The notes beneath the pieces are model-generated. The model searched no databases. It was not told the origin of the DNA and saw only the letters and a list, made by a program, of their open reading frames with translations. DNA of 64,000 bases, from positions 62,001 to 126,000 of the forward strand of contig CAMDEM010000001.1 in assembly GCA_945896675.1 (NCBI GenBank), read 5' to 3'. The position numbers and the translations under genes are program-made. Positions 1 to 9,171 of this stretch are shown here, one piece after another. Source of the DNA: Cyanobium sp. NIES-981 (lineage in GTDB: Bacteria > Cyanobacteriota > Cyanobacteriia > PCC-6307 > Cyanobiaceae). The stretch's first letter is position 1. Every line of letters begins with the position of its first letter.

Positions 1-1580
1 TTCTTGATCGCCGCATGGCGCACGGGACCTGGCGGCAGGGCTGAGAGCTCGGCCGGGGATGGCAGGGTCGCCGGGAGTTGGTTGCGATAGGGCAACGCCA
101 TGGCATGGCGGCTGCCCAGGTCGGCGACCACGGCCCCGGCCAAAATCATCGCCTCGGCCACCAAATTGCGCGATGGGCCTGGCTCTGTGATCTCAAGTTC
201 GGCGATGCCGCCATTGACCCGAATGCGACCCTCCAGCTGGTCCATCAGCTGGGCACCCTGGCCTTGCCGCCAACGCCGGCGCAGGTCGAGCAATGCATGG
301 AGCCCGAGTAGGTCAGCCTCCTGGGGTGGGGCCAACTCAATCAACTCATCGGCATCGCGATAGGACAACCGATAGGTGGGCTTAACCCAACTCCGTTGCA
401 CCCCTGAAGCAGCCACCCCACCTTGAGCATCAAGTTCGACCCAGATGCTCCAAGCCGCATTTCGTTCTCCCGCCCTGAGGCTGAAGGGGCCCGTGGTGAG
501 TTGGAGGGGGAACATCGGCAGATTGCCCCGGGCGAGGTACAAGCTGCTGCCCCGCCGCCTGGCTTCCAGGTCGAGGGGAGACTCGGGTTCGACCAAGCGT
601 CCTGGGTCGGCCACATGGATCCAGATTCTCTGGACTCCCGCCTCGGTGAGCTCAAGGGCTAGGCCGTCATCAATATCCCGGGTGTCTTCGTCGTCAATGG
701 TGACGGAGCGAAGGAGCGTTAAATCGAGCCGGTCCGCATCGCCAGCCCTGGGTTGCCCAGCTGAGGCCAGCAGGCGCTCGGCCTCGGCCTCGAGTTCCGG
801 GCTGAATCCGTGGTCCCAGGTCGTGCTGCGCAACGACGGCAGTTGGTGGGGATCCCATTGGCCCAGGTCCACCAGCAGATGGCGGATAGCCCCGGGCTCC
901 GTCTCACACCGGCAGGTTTGCAGGGCCTGGCGCAATGCCGCTGGCAGGGGCTCCTGGCCATCGCCGCTGGCCCAGGCCATCAGCAGCTCCAACTCAGAGC
1001 GGGCTGCCGGAGCCAGGCAGCTGGGATCGATCGGCCGGCGTTGAGCAAGGAACCCGTGCCACTGGTCTTGCAACCGGTCCAGCAAGACCTGTCGGTGGCG
1101 ATCCTTGCGCAATCTCCTGAGGTCATCGCCAGGTCGCGCTTCGATTTGGCCCTGGCGGTTTCGAAACAGCAGTTGGGGTCCCTGCAACCACAGCCAACAG
1201 GCAGCCCGGACGGCAGGTCCATCGCAACCAGCAACCAGCTCAGCCCAGTCGGCTAGGGGTAAGGCACCCCCCATCTCCTGCATCAACACCCAGGCGGCCC
1301 CGAAATCCTTGGGGCGCGGTAAGGCGGACTGAAGGGTCTGGCCATCCAGCGACCATGGGGCCGCCTTGATGCTTGTTGGCGGTGTTGAACCTGCCGGTAG
1401 GCGGCACAACAGTTCGAGCTCCCGCAGGGGGTGCTGCTGGCGTTTTGCAGCCTCGCCAACAAAAATGGCGGCCTTGCCTCCCGTTAGGGAGACAAGAACC
1501 GCCAGACGTGGTGATTTCCCATCGAGCGTGCCGAGGAGATCGCCAGGTTGGAAAGCAGATGAGCCCAGCGCTCTGCTCAG
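1..1580 (-). CDS. RNB-domain exoribonuclease (RNase II/R family), 3' end outside window
   Basis: This frame is open from about 1580 to the window edge, about 526 codons with no stop or frameshift. It carries the RNB catalytic signature [13 protein letters not shown] at about residues 294-306, whose aspartates bind the catalytic Mg2+ for 3'-to-5' RNA degradation. The C-terminal part, where an S1 domain would be expected, lies beyond position 1. It follows rpsR directly. The start is odd: there is no ATG, GTG or TTG near the 5' end. The best-placed candidate is a CTG at 1578-1580, which overlaps the rpsR stop as CTGA, the geometry of translational coupling. The first in-frame conventional start is a TTG at 1409, which would remove about 57 residues including an apparently conserved beginning. 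The family call is secure; RNase II, RNase R or the cyanobacterial Zam subtype cannot be separated here. Confidence 0.9.
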   Translation of the reverse strand, partial: MSRALGSSAFQPGDLLGTLDGKSPRLAVLVSLTGGKAAIFVGEAAKRQQHPLRELELLCRLPAGSTPPTSIKAAPWSLDGQTLQSALPRPKDFGAAWVLMQEMGGALPLADWAELVAGCDGPAVRAACWLWLQGPQLLFRNRQGQIEARPGDDLRRLRKDRHRQVLLDRLQDQWHGFLAQRRPIDPSCLAPAARSELELLMAWASGDGQEPLPAALRQALQTCRCETEPGAIRHLLVDLGQWDPHQLPSLRSTTWDHGFSPELEAEAERLLASAGQPRAGDADRLDLTLLRSVTIDDEDTRDIDDGLALELTEAGVQRIWIHVADPGRLVEPESPLDLEARRRGSSLYLARGNLPMFPLQLTTGPFSLRAGERNAAWSIWVELDAQGGVAASGVQRSWVKPTYRLSYRDADELIELAPPQEADLLGLHALLDLRRRWRQGQGAQLMDQLEGRIRVNGGIAELEITEPGPSRNLVAEAMILAGAVVADLGSRHAMALPYRNQLPATLPSPAELSALPPGPVRHAAIK

Positions 1581-1798
1581 CCTTCGGGATTGACGAAGGG
1601 GAGAAGGGCGACAATCCGGGCCCGCTTCACCGCATTGGTGAGGTCGCGCTGCTGCTTGGCAGTCAGGCTCGTCATGCGACGGGGAAGGATCTTGCCGCGC
1701 TCGGTGATGAATTTTTTAAGGAGATCAACGTCCTTGTAGTCGATCGGATCGCCAGGCTTGATCGGGGAAAGACGCTTTTTGAAGAAGGAACTGGACAT
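1577..1798 (-). CDS. rpsR: 30S ribosomal protein bS18
   Basis: The 73-residue product matches bS18 in length and sequence, with the family core [18 protein letters not shown] (residues 20-37) followed by [22 protein letters not shown]. bS18 binds the platform of the 30S subunit next to bS6. The gene lies 85 nt downstream of rpmG on the same strand, the usual cyanobacterial rpmG-rpsR order, and its stop overlaps the proposed CTG start of the RNB exoribonuclease. The gap to rpmG contains a small CTGCT/AGCAG hairpin (1844-1857) without a T run. Confidence 0.97.
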   Translation of the reverse strand: MSSSFFKKRLSPIKPGDPIDYKDVDLLKKFITERGKILPRRMTSLTAKQQRDLTNAVKRARIVALLPFVNPEG

Positions 1799-1883
1799 GC
1801 GGAACGGGCTTTAGCGAGCTAAGGATTGGAAGAGGGGAAGGGGCTGCTGGGCAGCAGAACGACGCATATAGCGCCGCAAGGAA

Positions 1884-2078
1884 TCACTTGATTTCCTTGT
1901 GGGCGGTCGACTTATTGCAATGCGTGCAGAACTTCTTCAGCTCAAGCCGTTCCGTGGTGTTCCGGCGGTTTTTTTCCGTGGTGTAACGAGACACACCAGG
2001 GGACCGCTTGGCGGGGTTGGACCGGCATTCGGTGCACTCGAGAGTGATCACGATCCGGACGCCCTTGTTTTTAGCCAT
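1884..2078 (-). CDS. rpmG: 50S ribosomal protein bL33
   Basis: The start was set at ATG 2078, giving 64 residues beginning MAKNKG, the typical bL33 length; the frame stays open further upstream but that part resembles no bL33. Cys15/Cys18 and Cys51/Cys54 form two CxxC pairs, so this is the zinc-binding form of bL33 found in many bacteria and plastids. It is part of the large ribosomal subunit near the E site. It is transcribed divergently from pheT across a gap of 112 nt that must hold both promoters. Confidence 0.97.
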   Translation of the reverse strand: MAKNKGVRIVITLECTECRSNPAKRSPGVSRYTTEKNRRNTTERLELKKFCTHCNKSTAHKEIK

Positions 2079-2190
2079 GAAGGACGTTGCGCCGCGTGTG
2101 CGATGCGAAAGAACAAGTGAACACCATACCTGCCGATGGTGACCCCAGCCAGTCACTCCCTAGGATCCAGCCTCATTCTCGGTTGGGCTG

Positions 2191-4629
2191 ATGCGGGTCT
2201 CGCTCCAATGGTTACGGGAGCTAGTGAGCGGCCCCGAGGGTGCGTTTGCCCCCGATGCCCTGGCCGAGCGGCTGTCCATGGCCGGCTTTGAGGTGGAGTC
2301 CATCGACGATCTGGCCGCCCAGGCGGCCGGGGTGGTGGTGGGTTTTGTGGCCGAACGAGCCCCCCACCCCAATGCCGACAAGCTCAGTGTCTGCAGCGTG
2401 GAGGTGGGTGCCGCCCAACCCCTGCAAATTGTCTGCGGTGCGGCCAATGTGCGGGCGGGAATTCACGTTCCCGTGGCCCTGGTAGGCGCAACTTTGCCGG
2501 CCGTGAATCTCACGATTAAGCCTGCGGAATTACGCGGTGTACCCAGCAGTGGAATGATCTGCTCGCTTACCGAGCTGGGCCTCGGAGAATCCGAGGGGAT
2601 CGCAATCCTTGACGACCTTTTAGCCAGCGTGCCCGCTGTTGGCAGTCCCGTGGGCCCAAGCCTGGGCCTCGATGACCAGGTCTTGGAGTTGGCGATCACC
2701 GCCAACCGACCGGATGGCCTTTCGATGCGGGGGATTGCCCGGGAAGTCGCCGCCCTGGTAGGGGGCACAACCCAGTTCAGCGATGCCCCTACTGCCCTTG
2801 AGGCGGCACCGCTGGCAATCCAGGCCCACGACCAAGCCGCCATGGATGCCGGTGGCCTCTTCACCATGACCGAGCTGGAGGGGGTGCGGGTGGGCCCGTC
2901 CCCCCGCTGGTTGCAACAGCGCCTGGAGAGAGCTGGGATTCGACCCATTAACAACGTGGTCGACATCACCAATGTGGTGATGCTGGAGCACGGCCAGCCT
3001 CTCCATGCCTTCGATGCTGACCAACTAGCTAAACCAACCCAAGGCCAGGCGCAAGCCCCAGCCCTTGGTCTTCGGCAGGCCAAAGCCCAAGAGCCCTTCA
3101 CCAGCCTGGATGGGGAAGGGCGTCAGCTATCGGCCGATGCCCTGGTGGTCACCTATGGCGACCAGCCCATTGCCCTGGCGGGCGTGATCGGCGGCCTGGC
3201 CGAGGCGGTCACCACTGGCACCCAGCGGATCTGGCTGGAAGCAGCGGTGTTTGCTCCCCAGGCCGTGCGTCAATCCGCCCGAAGCCTGGGTCTCCGCACG
3301 GAGGCAAGCAGCCGATTTGAAAAAGGCTTGCCCACGGAAACCACCCTGGCCGCCTCTGACCAGGCCGTGGCCCTGCTCCAAGAGCTCTGCGGCGCCAAAC
3401 CGGTTGCTCGCTGGGTCCATGGCCGGGCCCAGGCAGCAGCCCAACCCCTGGTTCTGCGCCGGGACGCCCTGCACAATCTGCTTGGCCCCGTGCTCGTTGA
3501 CGGCGAGTTGGCCGACCTCGACGATGGCCGGATCGAACAAACCCTGCAGGCCCTGGGTTGCAACCTCCAATCCGAGGGCGATGGCTGGCTGGTTTCGGTG
3601 CCGCCGTCGCGATCGATGGATCTTCTGCGGGAAGTGGATCTGATTGAGGAAGTGGCCCGGCTGGTGGGTTACGACACCTTTGCTTGCCACCTGCCAGATC
3701 CCCTTGAACCGGGTGGTTTGGAGCCGGCCCAGCAGGTTGAACGCAGGCTGCGTCGGGCCCTATGCACCGCCGGGCTCCAGGAAGTGTGCAGCTTGTCCCT
3801 GGTGGCTGCAGCCGAGGGCAGGTTGCCCCTGGCCAATCCCCTGTTGGCGGATTACGGCCACCTCCGCGACGACCTCCACAGCGAATTACTCGCCGCAGCA
3901 CGACGGAACCTCCAAAGCGGTCAAGCGGGGTTTTGGTGCTTTGAAATCGGCCAGGTGTTTCAGGTCAAATCTGGTCCTGAGAACCGCCAACTGCTCTCGG
4001 GTGTCCTGGCTGGGGAACGGCGCTCGGAGCGGTGGAGCACCAGTGGTAAGCCCAAAGCACCCACCTACTTCGAAGCCCGCGGTGTCTTGGCCGGAGCCTT
4101 GAAGGAGCTAGCCATCCCCATCGAAGATCGGGTACTGGCGGGCCATGGGTTGCTCCATCCAGGCCGCGCCGCTGAATTGGTGGTGGAAGGCCGGGCCGTC
4201 GGCTGGTTTGGTCAGTTGCATCCCGAGCACGCCGAAGCCATGGACCTTCCCGATGCCACCTTTGTGTTCGAGTTGGATTTGCAGGCGCTGCTGACCTCAG
4301 CAAGCCGCAAGAATCGTCTCCAGCCCAGCTTCCGCCCCTTCGCCACGGTGCCAGCTTCCGAAAGGGATCTTGCGGTGGTGGTACCCAACGCCGCTAAGGC
4401 CGCTGATTTGGTGCAGGTGATGCGTAAGGCCGGCAAGCCCTTGCTCGAGCATGTCGAGTTGATTGATCGCTACGAAGGCGAGCAAGTGGGGGAGGGCCTT
4501 TGCAGCCAAGCCTTCAGGATGCGCTACCGCCACCCCGACCGCACCCTCACCGACGAGGAGGTGGATGGCAGCCATGGGGCCATTCGTGCGGCGCTGGAAA
4601 AACAACTGGGCGCCCAGCTGCGCTGCTAA
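2191..4629 (+). CDS. pheT: Phenylalanine-tRNA ligase beta subunit
   Basis: The 812-residue product has the PheT architecture. There is an N-terminal EMAP-like tRNA-binding domain at about residues 40-150, then the B3/B4 editing region (around GIRPINNVVDITNVVMLEHG), a B5 domain, a catalytic-like core, and a C-terminal anticodon-binding FDX-ACB domain from about residue 718. With PheS it forms the alpha2beta2 enzyme that charges tRNA-Phe. PheS is not in the window, as is usual in cyanobacteria where pheS and pheT are unlinked. A Gln/Ala-rich stretch at about residues 280-302 looks like a lineage-specific loop. The gene converges on the rRNA methyltransferase gene, with a 26-nt gap. Confidence 0.97.
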   Translation: MRVSLQWLRELVSGPEGAFAPDALAERLSMAGFEVESIDDLAAQAAGVVVGFVAERAPHPNADKLSVCSVEVGAAQPLQIVCGAANVRAGIHVPVALVGATLPAVNLTIKPAELRGVPSSGMICSLTELGLGESEGIAILDDLLASVPAVGSPVGPSLGLDDQVLELAITANRPDGLSMRGIAREVAALVGGTTQFSDAPTALEAAPLAIQAHDQAAMDAGGLFTMTELEGVRVGPSPRWLQQRLERAGIRPINNVVDITNVVMLEHGQPLHAFDADQLAKPTQGQAQAPALGLRQAKAQEPFTSLDGEGRQLSADALVVTYGDQPIALAGVIGGLAEAVTTGTQRIWLEAAVFAPQAVRQSARSLGLRTEASSRFEKGLPTETTLAASDQAVALLQELCGAKPVARWVHGRAQAAAQPLVLRRDALHNLLGPVLVDGELADLDDGRIEQTLQALGCNLQSEGDGWLVSVPPSRSMDLLREVDLIEEVARLVGYDTFACHLPDPLEPGGLEPAQQVERRLRRALCTAGLQEVCSLSLVAAAEGRLPLANPLLADYGHLRDDLHSELLAAARRNLQSGQAGFWCFEIGQVFQVKSGPENRQLLSGVLAGERRSERWSTSGKPKAPTYFEARGVLAGALKELAIPIEDRVLAGHGLLHPGRAAELVVEGRAVGWFGQLHPEHAEAMDLPDATFVFELDLQALLTSASRKNRLQPSFRPFATVPASERDLAVVVPNAAKAADLVQVMRKAGKPLLEHVELIDRYEGEQVGEGLCSQAFRMRYRHPDRTLTDEEVDGSHGAIRAALEKQLGAQLRC

Positions 4630-4655
4630 ATCCCACTGGTGGTGGACCCTTTCCC

Positions 4656-5990
4656 CTACTTCCTCCTCAGGACAGCCAGGGTCTCCACGTGAATGGTTTG
4701 GGGAAAAAAGTCGATGGGTTGGATCTGCTCAAGTCGATAGGCGCTGGCGGTGAACTGGCCCAGATCCCTCGCCAAGGTGGCCGGGTCACAGCTCAGGTAG
4801 ATGAGCGTTTGGGGTGGTTGGGCCAAAATTGCATCCACCACAAAGCTGTCCAAGCCTTTGCGGGGTGGGTCCAGGAAAAGCACATCACAGTGAATGAGGT
4901 GCTCTGGTAGGCAGCGGGAGACCACGCCCGCTTCATAGGTGGCCAGGTGAGTCAGGTTGTTGGCCTCGGCGTTGGCTTTTGCCTGTTTCACCGCCTCCGA
5001 GCTGAGCTCAATGCCGTGCACTTGCCAGCCGCTGGCGGCTACCGGGAGGCTGTAGGTGCCGATGCCGCAATAGCCGTCCACCATCACCCCTGGAGGCAGG
5101 CTCGCCAAGGCTTCAAGCAGGAGCGGCACAACCCTCTCGGCCTGGGGGGTGTTGACCTGGAAGAAGGTGTCGGCGGCTATGCGCAGATCCAAACCGCAGA
5201 ATTGCTCCAAGAGCCAGCTGCGACCGGCGATCACCCGGGTCTCCTCGCCCATCAATACATTGGACGGCTTGGGCTGCAGGTTGAGACAAACCCCAACCAA
5301 CTGGGGCCAGCGGGCCATCCAGTGGGCTGCCTGGAGGGCGAGTCCATCGAGGTGATGGTGGCTGCTCACCAGGGTGAGCAGGACCTCACCTGTGTTGACG
5401 CCGACGCGAAGGGCCAGGTGCCTCAGGCCACCTGACTCCTTGCAATCACGATCGACGGGCCATTCACTCGCCTCGAGATCGGCCTTGAGGGGCTCGATGA
5501 GGGCATCAATGCGCGGATCCAGCACCGGGCAGTGGTTCATGTTGACGATCTGATGGCTGCCCGGCCTGTAGTAACCAGCCTTCAGGCGCCCGTCTTCGAG
5601 GCGCTCGAGGGGAATGATTGCCCTGTTGCGATAGCCCAGGGAGGGTTCACAGCCCAACAAAGGGTTCACAGGATGGTTGAGGTGGGCAATGCGTTCCAAG
5701 GCATCCACCACCTTTTGCTGCTTCCAGTGCCCCTGGCCAGCGTCTGAAAAATGCTGGAGGGAGCAGCCACCGCACTTGTCGGCAAGGATGCATGGGGGCT
5801 TTTGTCGATCGGGAGATGGCTTGAGAAGCTCCTCCATTTCTGCGATCCAGTGGCGCTTGGCCTTGTAGGTGAGCCGGGCGCGAATCGACTCGCCTGGCAG
5901 GGCGCCATTGATAAACAGGACGTGGGATCCAAGCCTCGCGACCCCCTGGCCATCGTGGGAGAGCCCCGTGACCTGCACCTCTGCCTTCAT
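4656..5990 (-). CDS. RlmD/TrmA-family 23S rRNA (uracil-5-)-methyltransferase
   Basis: Counting from ATG 5990 (444 residues), the order is an N-terminal TRAM RNA-binding domain (residues 1-60), a [4Fe-4S] cluster motif Cys67-x5-Cys73-x2-Cys76 with a fourth Cys at 154, the SAM-binding motif [14 protein letters not shown] near 305, the motif DPPRKGLD near 374, the catalytic nucleophile Cys401 in [11 protein letters not shown], and a general-base Glu near 436 in FPQTIHVET. These residues fit the RlmD/RumA family, which makes m5U in 23S rRNA. Which uracil is modified cannot be read from sequence; RlmCD-type and TrmA-type enzymes are the alternatives. A TTG at 6011 would add seven residues; ATG 5990, just before the TRAM fold, was preferred. 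Confidence 0.9.
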   Translation of the reverse strand: MKAEVQVTGLSHDGQGVARLGSHVLFINGALPGESIRARLTYKAKRHWIAEMEELLKPSPDRQKPPCILADKCGGCSLQHFSDAGQGHWKQQKVVDALERIAHLNHPVNPLLGCEPSLGYRNRAIIPLERLEDGRLKAGYYRPGSHQIVNMNHCPVLDPRIDALIEPLKADLEASEWPVDRDCKESGGLRHLALRVGVNTGEVLLTLVSSHHHLDGLALQAAHWMARWPQLVGVCLNLQPKPSNVLMGEETRVIAGRSWLLEQFCGLDLRIAADTFFQVNTPQAERVVPLLLEALASLPPGVMVDGYCGIGTYSLPVAASGWQVHGIELSSEAVKQAKANAEANNLTHLATYEAGVVSRCLPEHLIHCDVLFLDPPRKGLDSFVVDAILAQPPQTLIYLSCDPATLARDLGQFTASAYRLEQIQPIDFFPQTIHVETLAVLRRK

Positions 5991-6134
5991 GCCCACCACA
6001 GGGTTTTCCAATCCGGGGACTCCATCGCGTCGAAGGTTGACCCTACGTCTTGCAAAGTGCCGTTACACCTTTTAAGCGGGAACAAGCTTCACGCCTTCCA
6101 GTCGATAGAGTGCAACTTGCATGTGGTCGCTGCG

Positions 6135-6629
6135 ATGAGCGTCGTTCGGGATCTGATCCTCCAGGCAGACGATCAGCTTCGTTATCCGAGCGGCGGTGAG
6201 CTGCGCTCGATGGTCGAGTACCTGAGCGGTGGAGCCATGCGTCTCACCGTTGTGCGGGCTCTCACCGACAACGAAAAAAAGATTGTGGATGAAGCGGCGA
6301 AGCAGCTTTTCACCCGCAAGCCCGACTACGTGGCCCCGGGCGGCAATGCCTACGGCCAGAAGCAACGGGCCCAATGTCTGCGCGACTACAGCTGGTACCT
6401 CCGGCTTGTCACCTATGGGGTGCTGTCTGGCAGTACCGAATTGATCCAGCAGATCGGCCTGGTGGGCGCCCGTGAGATGTACAACAGTCTCGGCGTTCCC
6501 ATGCCCGGCATGGTTGAAGCCATGCGCACCCTGAAAGAGGCGGCCTTGGTGCTGCTCAGTACGGAACAGGCGGCGATGGCTGGTCCCTATTTCGACTATT
6601 TGATCCAGGGTATGCAGACGTCCACCTAG
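6135..6629 (+). CDS. apcD: Allophycocyanin alpha-B subunit (ApcD)
   Basis: The start is ATG 6135, giving 164 residues, the allophycocyanin alpha length; the frame is open for about 130 codons upstream but that part has no family resemblance. Cys81 in [11 protein letters not shown] is the phycocyanobilin attachment site, and [10 protein letters not shown] and [10 protein letters not shown] resemble ApcD rather than ApcA. ApcD replaces one alpha subunit in the phycobilisome core and acts as a terminal emitter that passes energy to photosystems, chiefly photosystem I. It is monocistronic here. The stop TAG lies in a CCTAGG hexamer and is followed by a hairpin-rich gap of 1.3 kb. Confidence 0.95.
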   Translation: MSVVRDLILQADDQLRYPSGGELRSMVEYLSGGAMRLTVVRALTDNEKKIVDEAAKQLFTRKPDYVAPGGNAYGQKQRAQCLRDYSWYLRLVTYGVLSGSTELIQQIGLVGAREMYNSLGVPMPGMVEAMRTLKEAALVLLSTEQAAMAGPYFDYLIQGMQTST

Positions 6630-7972
6630 GCCCAAGAGGGCTTAGCCATTTCATCAGCTCCCAAGAGATTCCAAGCGGTCCAGGCTTCTTGAGGGAGATC
6701 CCTTGGAAATGACTGCTGGGCTTGTCTATGCCGTCTCGTCCTGGACGCGTGCCTAGCCTTAGGCTTGGTCTCTCCTGAGAGACCTGTTCCGTTTGTCTGG
6801 GCTCTTCGTTTTCCTCTTGAATCAGCCCACACAACCGCTTCGGCCATTCAGCCCTGCCTTTCACCACGGCGATTCACTTGGGCCGCAGCCGGAAGATCCT
6901 GTTACCCCTTTTCATGCGTCTCATTCAAGACTAGTAATTGGTCTTGATTGAGTTTTGCCTGGTACTAATGGGATTGCAAGGTTTCGGCTGGAGCGTTTCG
7001 TGTTTTAGTTTTTTTGGTCCTGGGAGCACCAAGCCCTTGGGTGATTCACGCCCATGGATAGTGGCTGAGTTGCTCAAGCATGGGCAGTGATCCCATCAAG
7101 GCGTGACTCTTGCCTTGGCGTGGGCCAGTCAGCCACAAGGCACTCAGACCTCTGCCTTCAACGGTTAGTCGTGGGCACTGAGTTGTCGATGCCCAGTCAT
7201 CGATAGCCAATCGCGACAAGAGCTCGAGGGTGCCCGCATATCCCATACATGTCCCATCACTAGACTATTAATTAGTCGCAGTAGGGATAAGCGGGACGGC
7301 TTATTTTTGGAGGCGCCGGCGCCGCTGTCATGGTGCCCCATGGCGAGTTTTCGGCGCTGGAGTTCCCATCGGGACTCGAAAGCTGTTTCGCCAGGGAATT
7401 CTCTTGCGTACCTGCATCTAAAGCAGTTACGCAAATTTCAAATTTCAATTGCTCACAGGGTTCTTTAGCTTCGCCAGTGGACTGGACAGGCCTGGGTCGG
7501 ACCCTTGGACCCGTGTTTGTTGTCCTCAGCTTCCATTCAGACCACCGCTTGTAATGGGATCCGTGCTTTCTGGAATTTTTTAAAGAGGTTTCGCTCCCTG
7601 CCAGGGCTCAGCAAGAGAACAATGGATTTCATGAAAAATGTAGGTATGCAGTATCTCGGATAAGACTCGTTCATAGTCTCTTATGATTCCAGTATGAGAC
7701 CTGCGGGATTGCCTGTGGCTCTTGCCTGACCGCGATTCATGTGCGCCCTTTGACCCGGGTCGGTCTGAAGCGAGGAGCGGGCGGTGGGTTGTGGGTTGAT
7801 GGGTGCAGGTTTGCGGGCTTCCGGCTTTGCGGGTTGCTGGGGATCGTGACCGGCGAAATCGCTAGCGACGGGTTCCAGGAATAAGACCAGTCAGTGTCCA
7901 GCGAGATCAGGATGAGACTTTAGCTGGGACCGATTAAGAGTCTTGCATGAGCTTGATAAGACTACTGGGGGC
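6630..7972. other. 1.34-kb gene-free interval between convergent gene ends
   Basis: No convincing coding sequence is present on either strand. The longest open frames (7046-7246, 66 codons, and 7165-7434, 89 codons, both minus) overlap each other, have no recognisable domain and no ribosome binding site. The stretch is visibly richer in A+T than its surroundings. It holds several inverted repeats (6669-6708, 6751-6764, 6767-6784, 6925-6947, 7263-7277, 7659-7684), a perfect 12-bp palindrome at 7312-7323, a G-rich run at 7786-7817 and repeated TAAGAC/GAGAC words. It lies 3' of both apcD and the RHH/J-domain gene, so it is not an ordinary promoter region. It may hold small RNAs or be a decayed gene. 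Confidence 0.6.
6669..6784 (+). other. Three successive hairpins downstream of apcD
   Basis: Three inverted repeats follow each other 40-155 nt after the apcD stop. TTCCAAG (6669-6675) pairs with CTTGGAA (6702-6708). GCCTA (6751-6755) pairs with TAGGC (6760-6764). GGTCTCTC (6767-6774) pairs perfectly with GAGAGACC (6777-6784). No T run follows, so this is not a standard intrinsic terminator. It could be an apcD 3' UTR structure or a separate small RNA; the strand is assumed. Confidence 0.35.
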
Positions 7973-9169
7973 TCATCCGTTTCTGTACAGCTCCTTGAGT
8001 AGCTGGTAAGCCTCATTCACTTTTCGCATTTCCTCCTCTGATCCACCGGAATCAGGATGGGTTTTCAGAGCGATGTCCCGATAGGCCTCGCGAATCTCTG
8101 CTAAGGCAAGCCTGTGGCCCGGTGAGGTCGGAAGTTGAAGCAGTTTCAGGGCCCCATGCAATGTCATGGTGTGCTCTAGAGCTTGGAAGGATGTTCCCCT
8201 TTTGCGGGTTCTGAAGCGATGGACGAATCGACGGATCAGAGTTGGCAGGCGTAGCTGCAGGGTGGAGGTACTAAAGGGATCTTCAAGTAAGCCAGCCATA
8301 ACCATCACCTTCTCATAGCTTGCTCCTCCAGGTGGCCAGGTTGGTGCAAAGGCTTCGATTACCGAGCAAGCCAGGGACCATGTGAAGAGACGCCCCTCAC
8401 TCTGGTCGCATTGGGGCCAAATATCCTTAGCAAGCCAGACCATGGCAGCTTCTAAAACAGCCTCGTTGGCAGGTGTGCCGTAGAGCTCAAGCCAGTGGTT
8501 CTTGGCCCTTTCGAGGGCCTGGTTCAAGAGTTCAACCGGTACAGTTGGTAATGGCTCTTGGTTACGGCTACTGTTTTCGCTGGTTGGAGCCAGACTCCTT
8601 TTAATCTGAGCAGTCTGTTTGCGCACAAAACCAGGTAAATCGATTCCGCCGCTCTTTGAGGAGCGTTCAGGTACGGTTGAATCTGCATCCGAACTAGACG
8701 ATTCGAAATCAAGGACTAGGGAACCCGCGGCACCTTTCGCAACTAAGACAAGGGCCCCACGTTCATTGAAATCTGAAGCATCCAAGCCATTGATCTTGGT
8801 TTGTTGGTTTGCTGGCGATACTGAAACGCCAGCGCGCGCGCGAGGGTGAGCTGGTTGGGATTTCGCTGAGGGGCCATCGACTGGCGAGGGGTGGCCATTA
8901 TCTTTTACTTCATCAGAATCTTTTCTGGCGGTTCTTTTCTCTGGTGTATTAAAACTGCCAGCTTCGTTCGTATCATCTAGTCTAAGCCTGCTTTGTTCAC
9001 TTGGGAACTCTTCGCCGAAGAGGTCTTCAGATTCCTCGACGGTGAGTAGTTCTTGAAGGAGTCGTTCAACAATGGCGCCGCGGCTTCTGAGACCCCATTC
9101 CCGTTTGAATTGATCAATTGTGTTGAGGAGGCCTTCGCTGAGTTCCAGGCTTATACGTTTGACCTCCAT
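7973..9169 (-). CDS. Ribbon-helix-helix / J-domain fusion protein
   Basis: The 398-residue product has three parts. Residues 1-46 (VKRISLELSE strand, then two helices ending near RGAIVERLLQELL) look like a ribbon-helix-helix DNA-binding unit of the MetJ/CopG type. Residues about 50-190 are hydrophilic and low in complexity. Residues about 200-330 form an unrecognised globular region rich in Trp and Leu. Residues about 335-396 are a J domain with His371-Pro372-Asp373 in THPDSGG, the motif that stimulates Hsp70 ATPase. An RHH unit fused to a J domain is unusual and suggests a DNA-bound or oligomeric cochaperone; this is inference. The gene starts 2 nt after the DUF3370 gene ends, so the two should be cotranscribed. 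Confidence 0.8.
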   Translation of the reverse strand: MEVKRISLELSEGLLNTIDQFKREWGLRSRGAIVERLLQELLTVEESEDLFGEEFPSEQSRLRLDDTNEAGSFNTPEKRTARKDSDEVKDNGHPSPVDGPSAKSQPAHPRARAGVSVSPANQQTKINGLDASDFNERGALVLVAKGAAGSLVLDFESSSSDADSTVPERSSKSGGIDLPGFVRKQTAQIKRSLAPTSENSSRNQEPLPTVPVELLNQALERAKNHWLELYGTPANEAVLEAAMVWLAKDIWPQCDQSEGRLFTWSLACSVIEAFAPTWPPGGASYEKVMVMAGLLEDPFSTSTLQLRLPTLIRRFVHRFRTRKRGTSFQALEHTMTLHGALKLLQLPTSPGHRLALAEIREAYRDIALKTHPDSGGSEEEMRKVNEAYQLLKELYRNG

Positions 9170-9171
9170 TC

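Noticed and set aside
445-1044. 199-aa plus-strand open frame
   Set aside because: It is antisense to the RNB exoribonuclease, whose minus frame carries the catalytic signature. The plus product is rich in Arg and Ser with no domain.
3127-3690. 187-aa minus-strand open frame inside pheT
   Set aside because: It is a shadow of the GC-rich pheT codons; pheT is a complete, typical protein.
5751-6134. Upstream extension of the apcD frame
   Set aside because: ApcD is 164 residues from ATG 6135. The extra part lies mostly antisense to the methyltransferase gene and has no phycobiliprotein similarity.
7046-7246. 66-aa minus-strand frame with LTGPRQGKSHALM
   Set aside because: GPRQGKS looks like Walker A but has one residue too few between the Gly and GKS. 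There is no ribosome site and no other motif; it could be a fragment of a lost gene.
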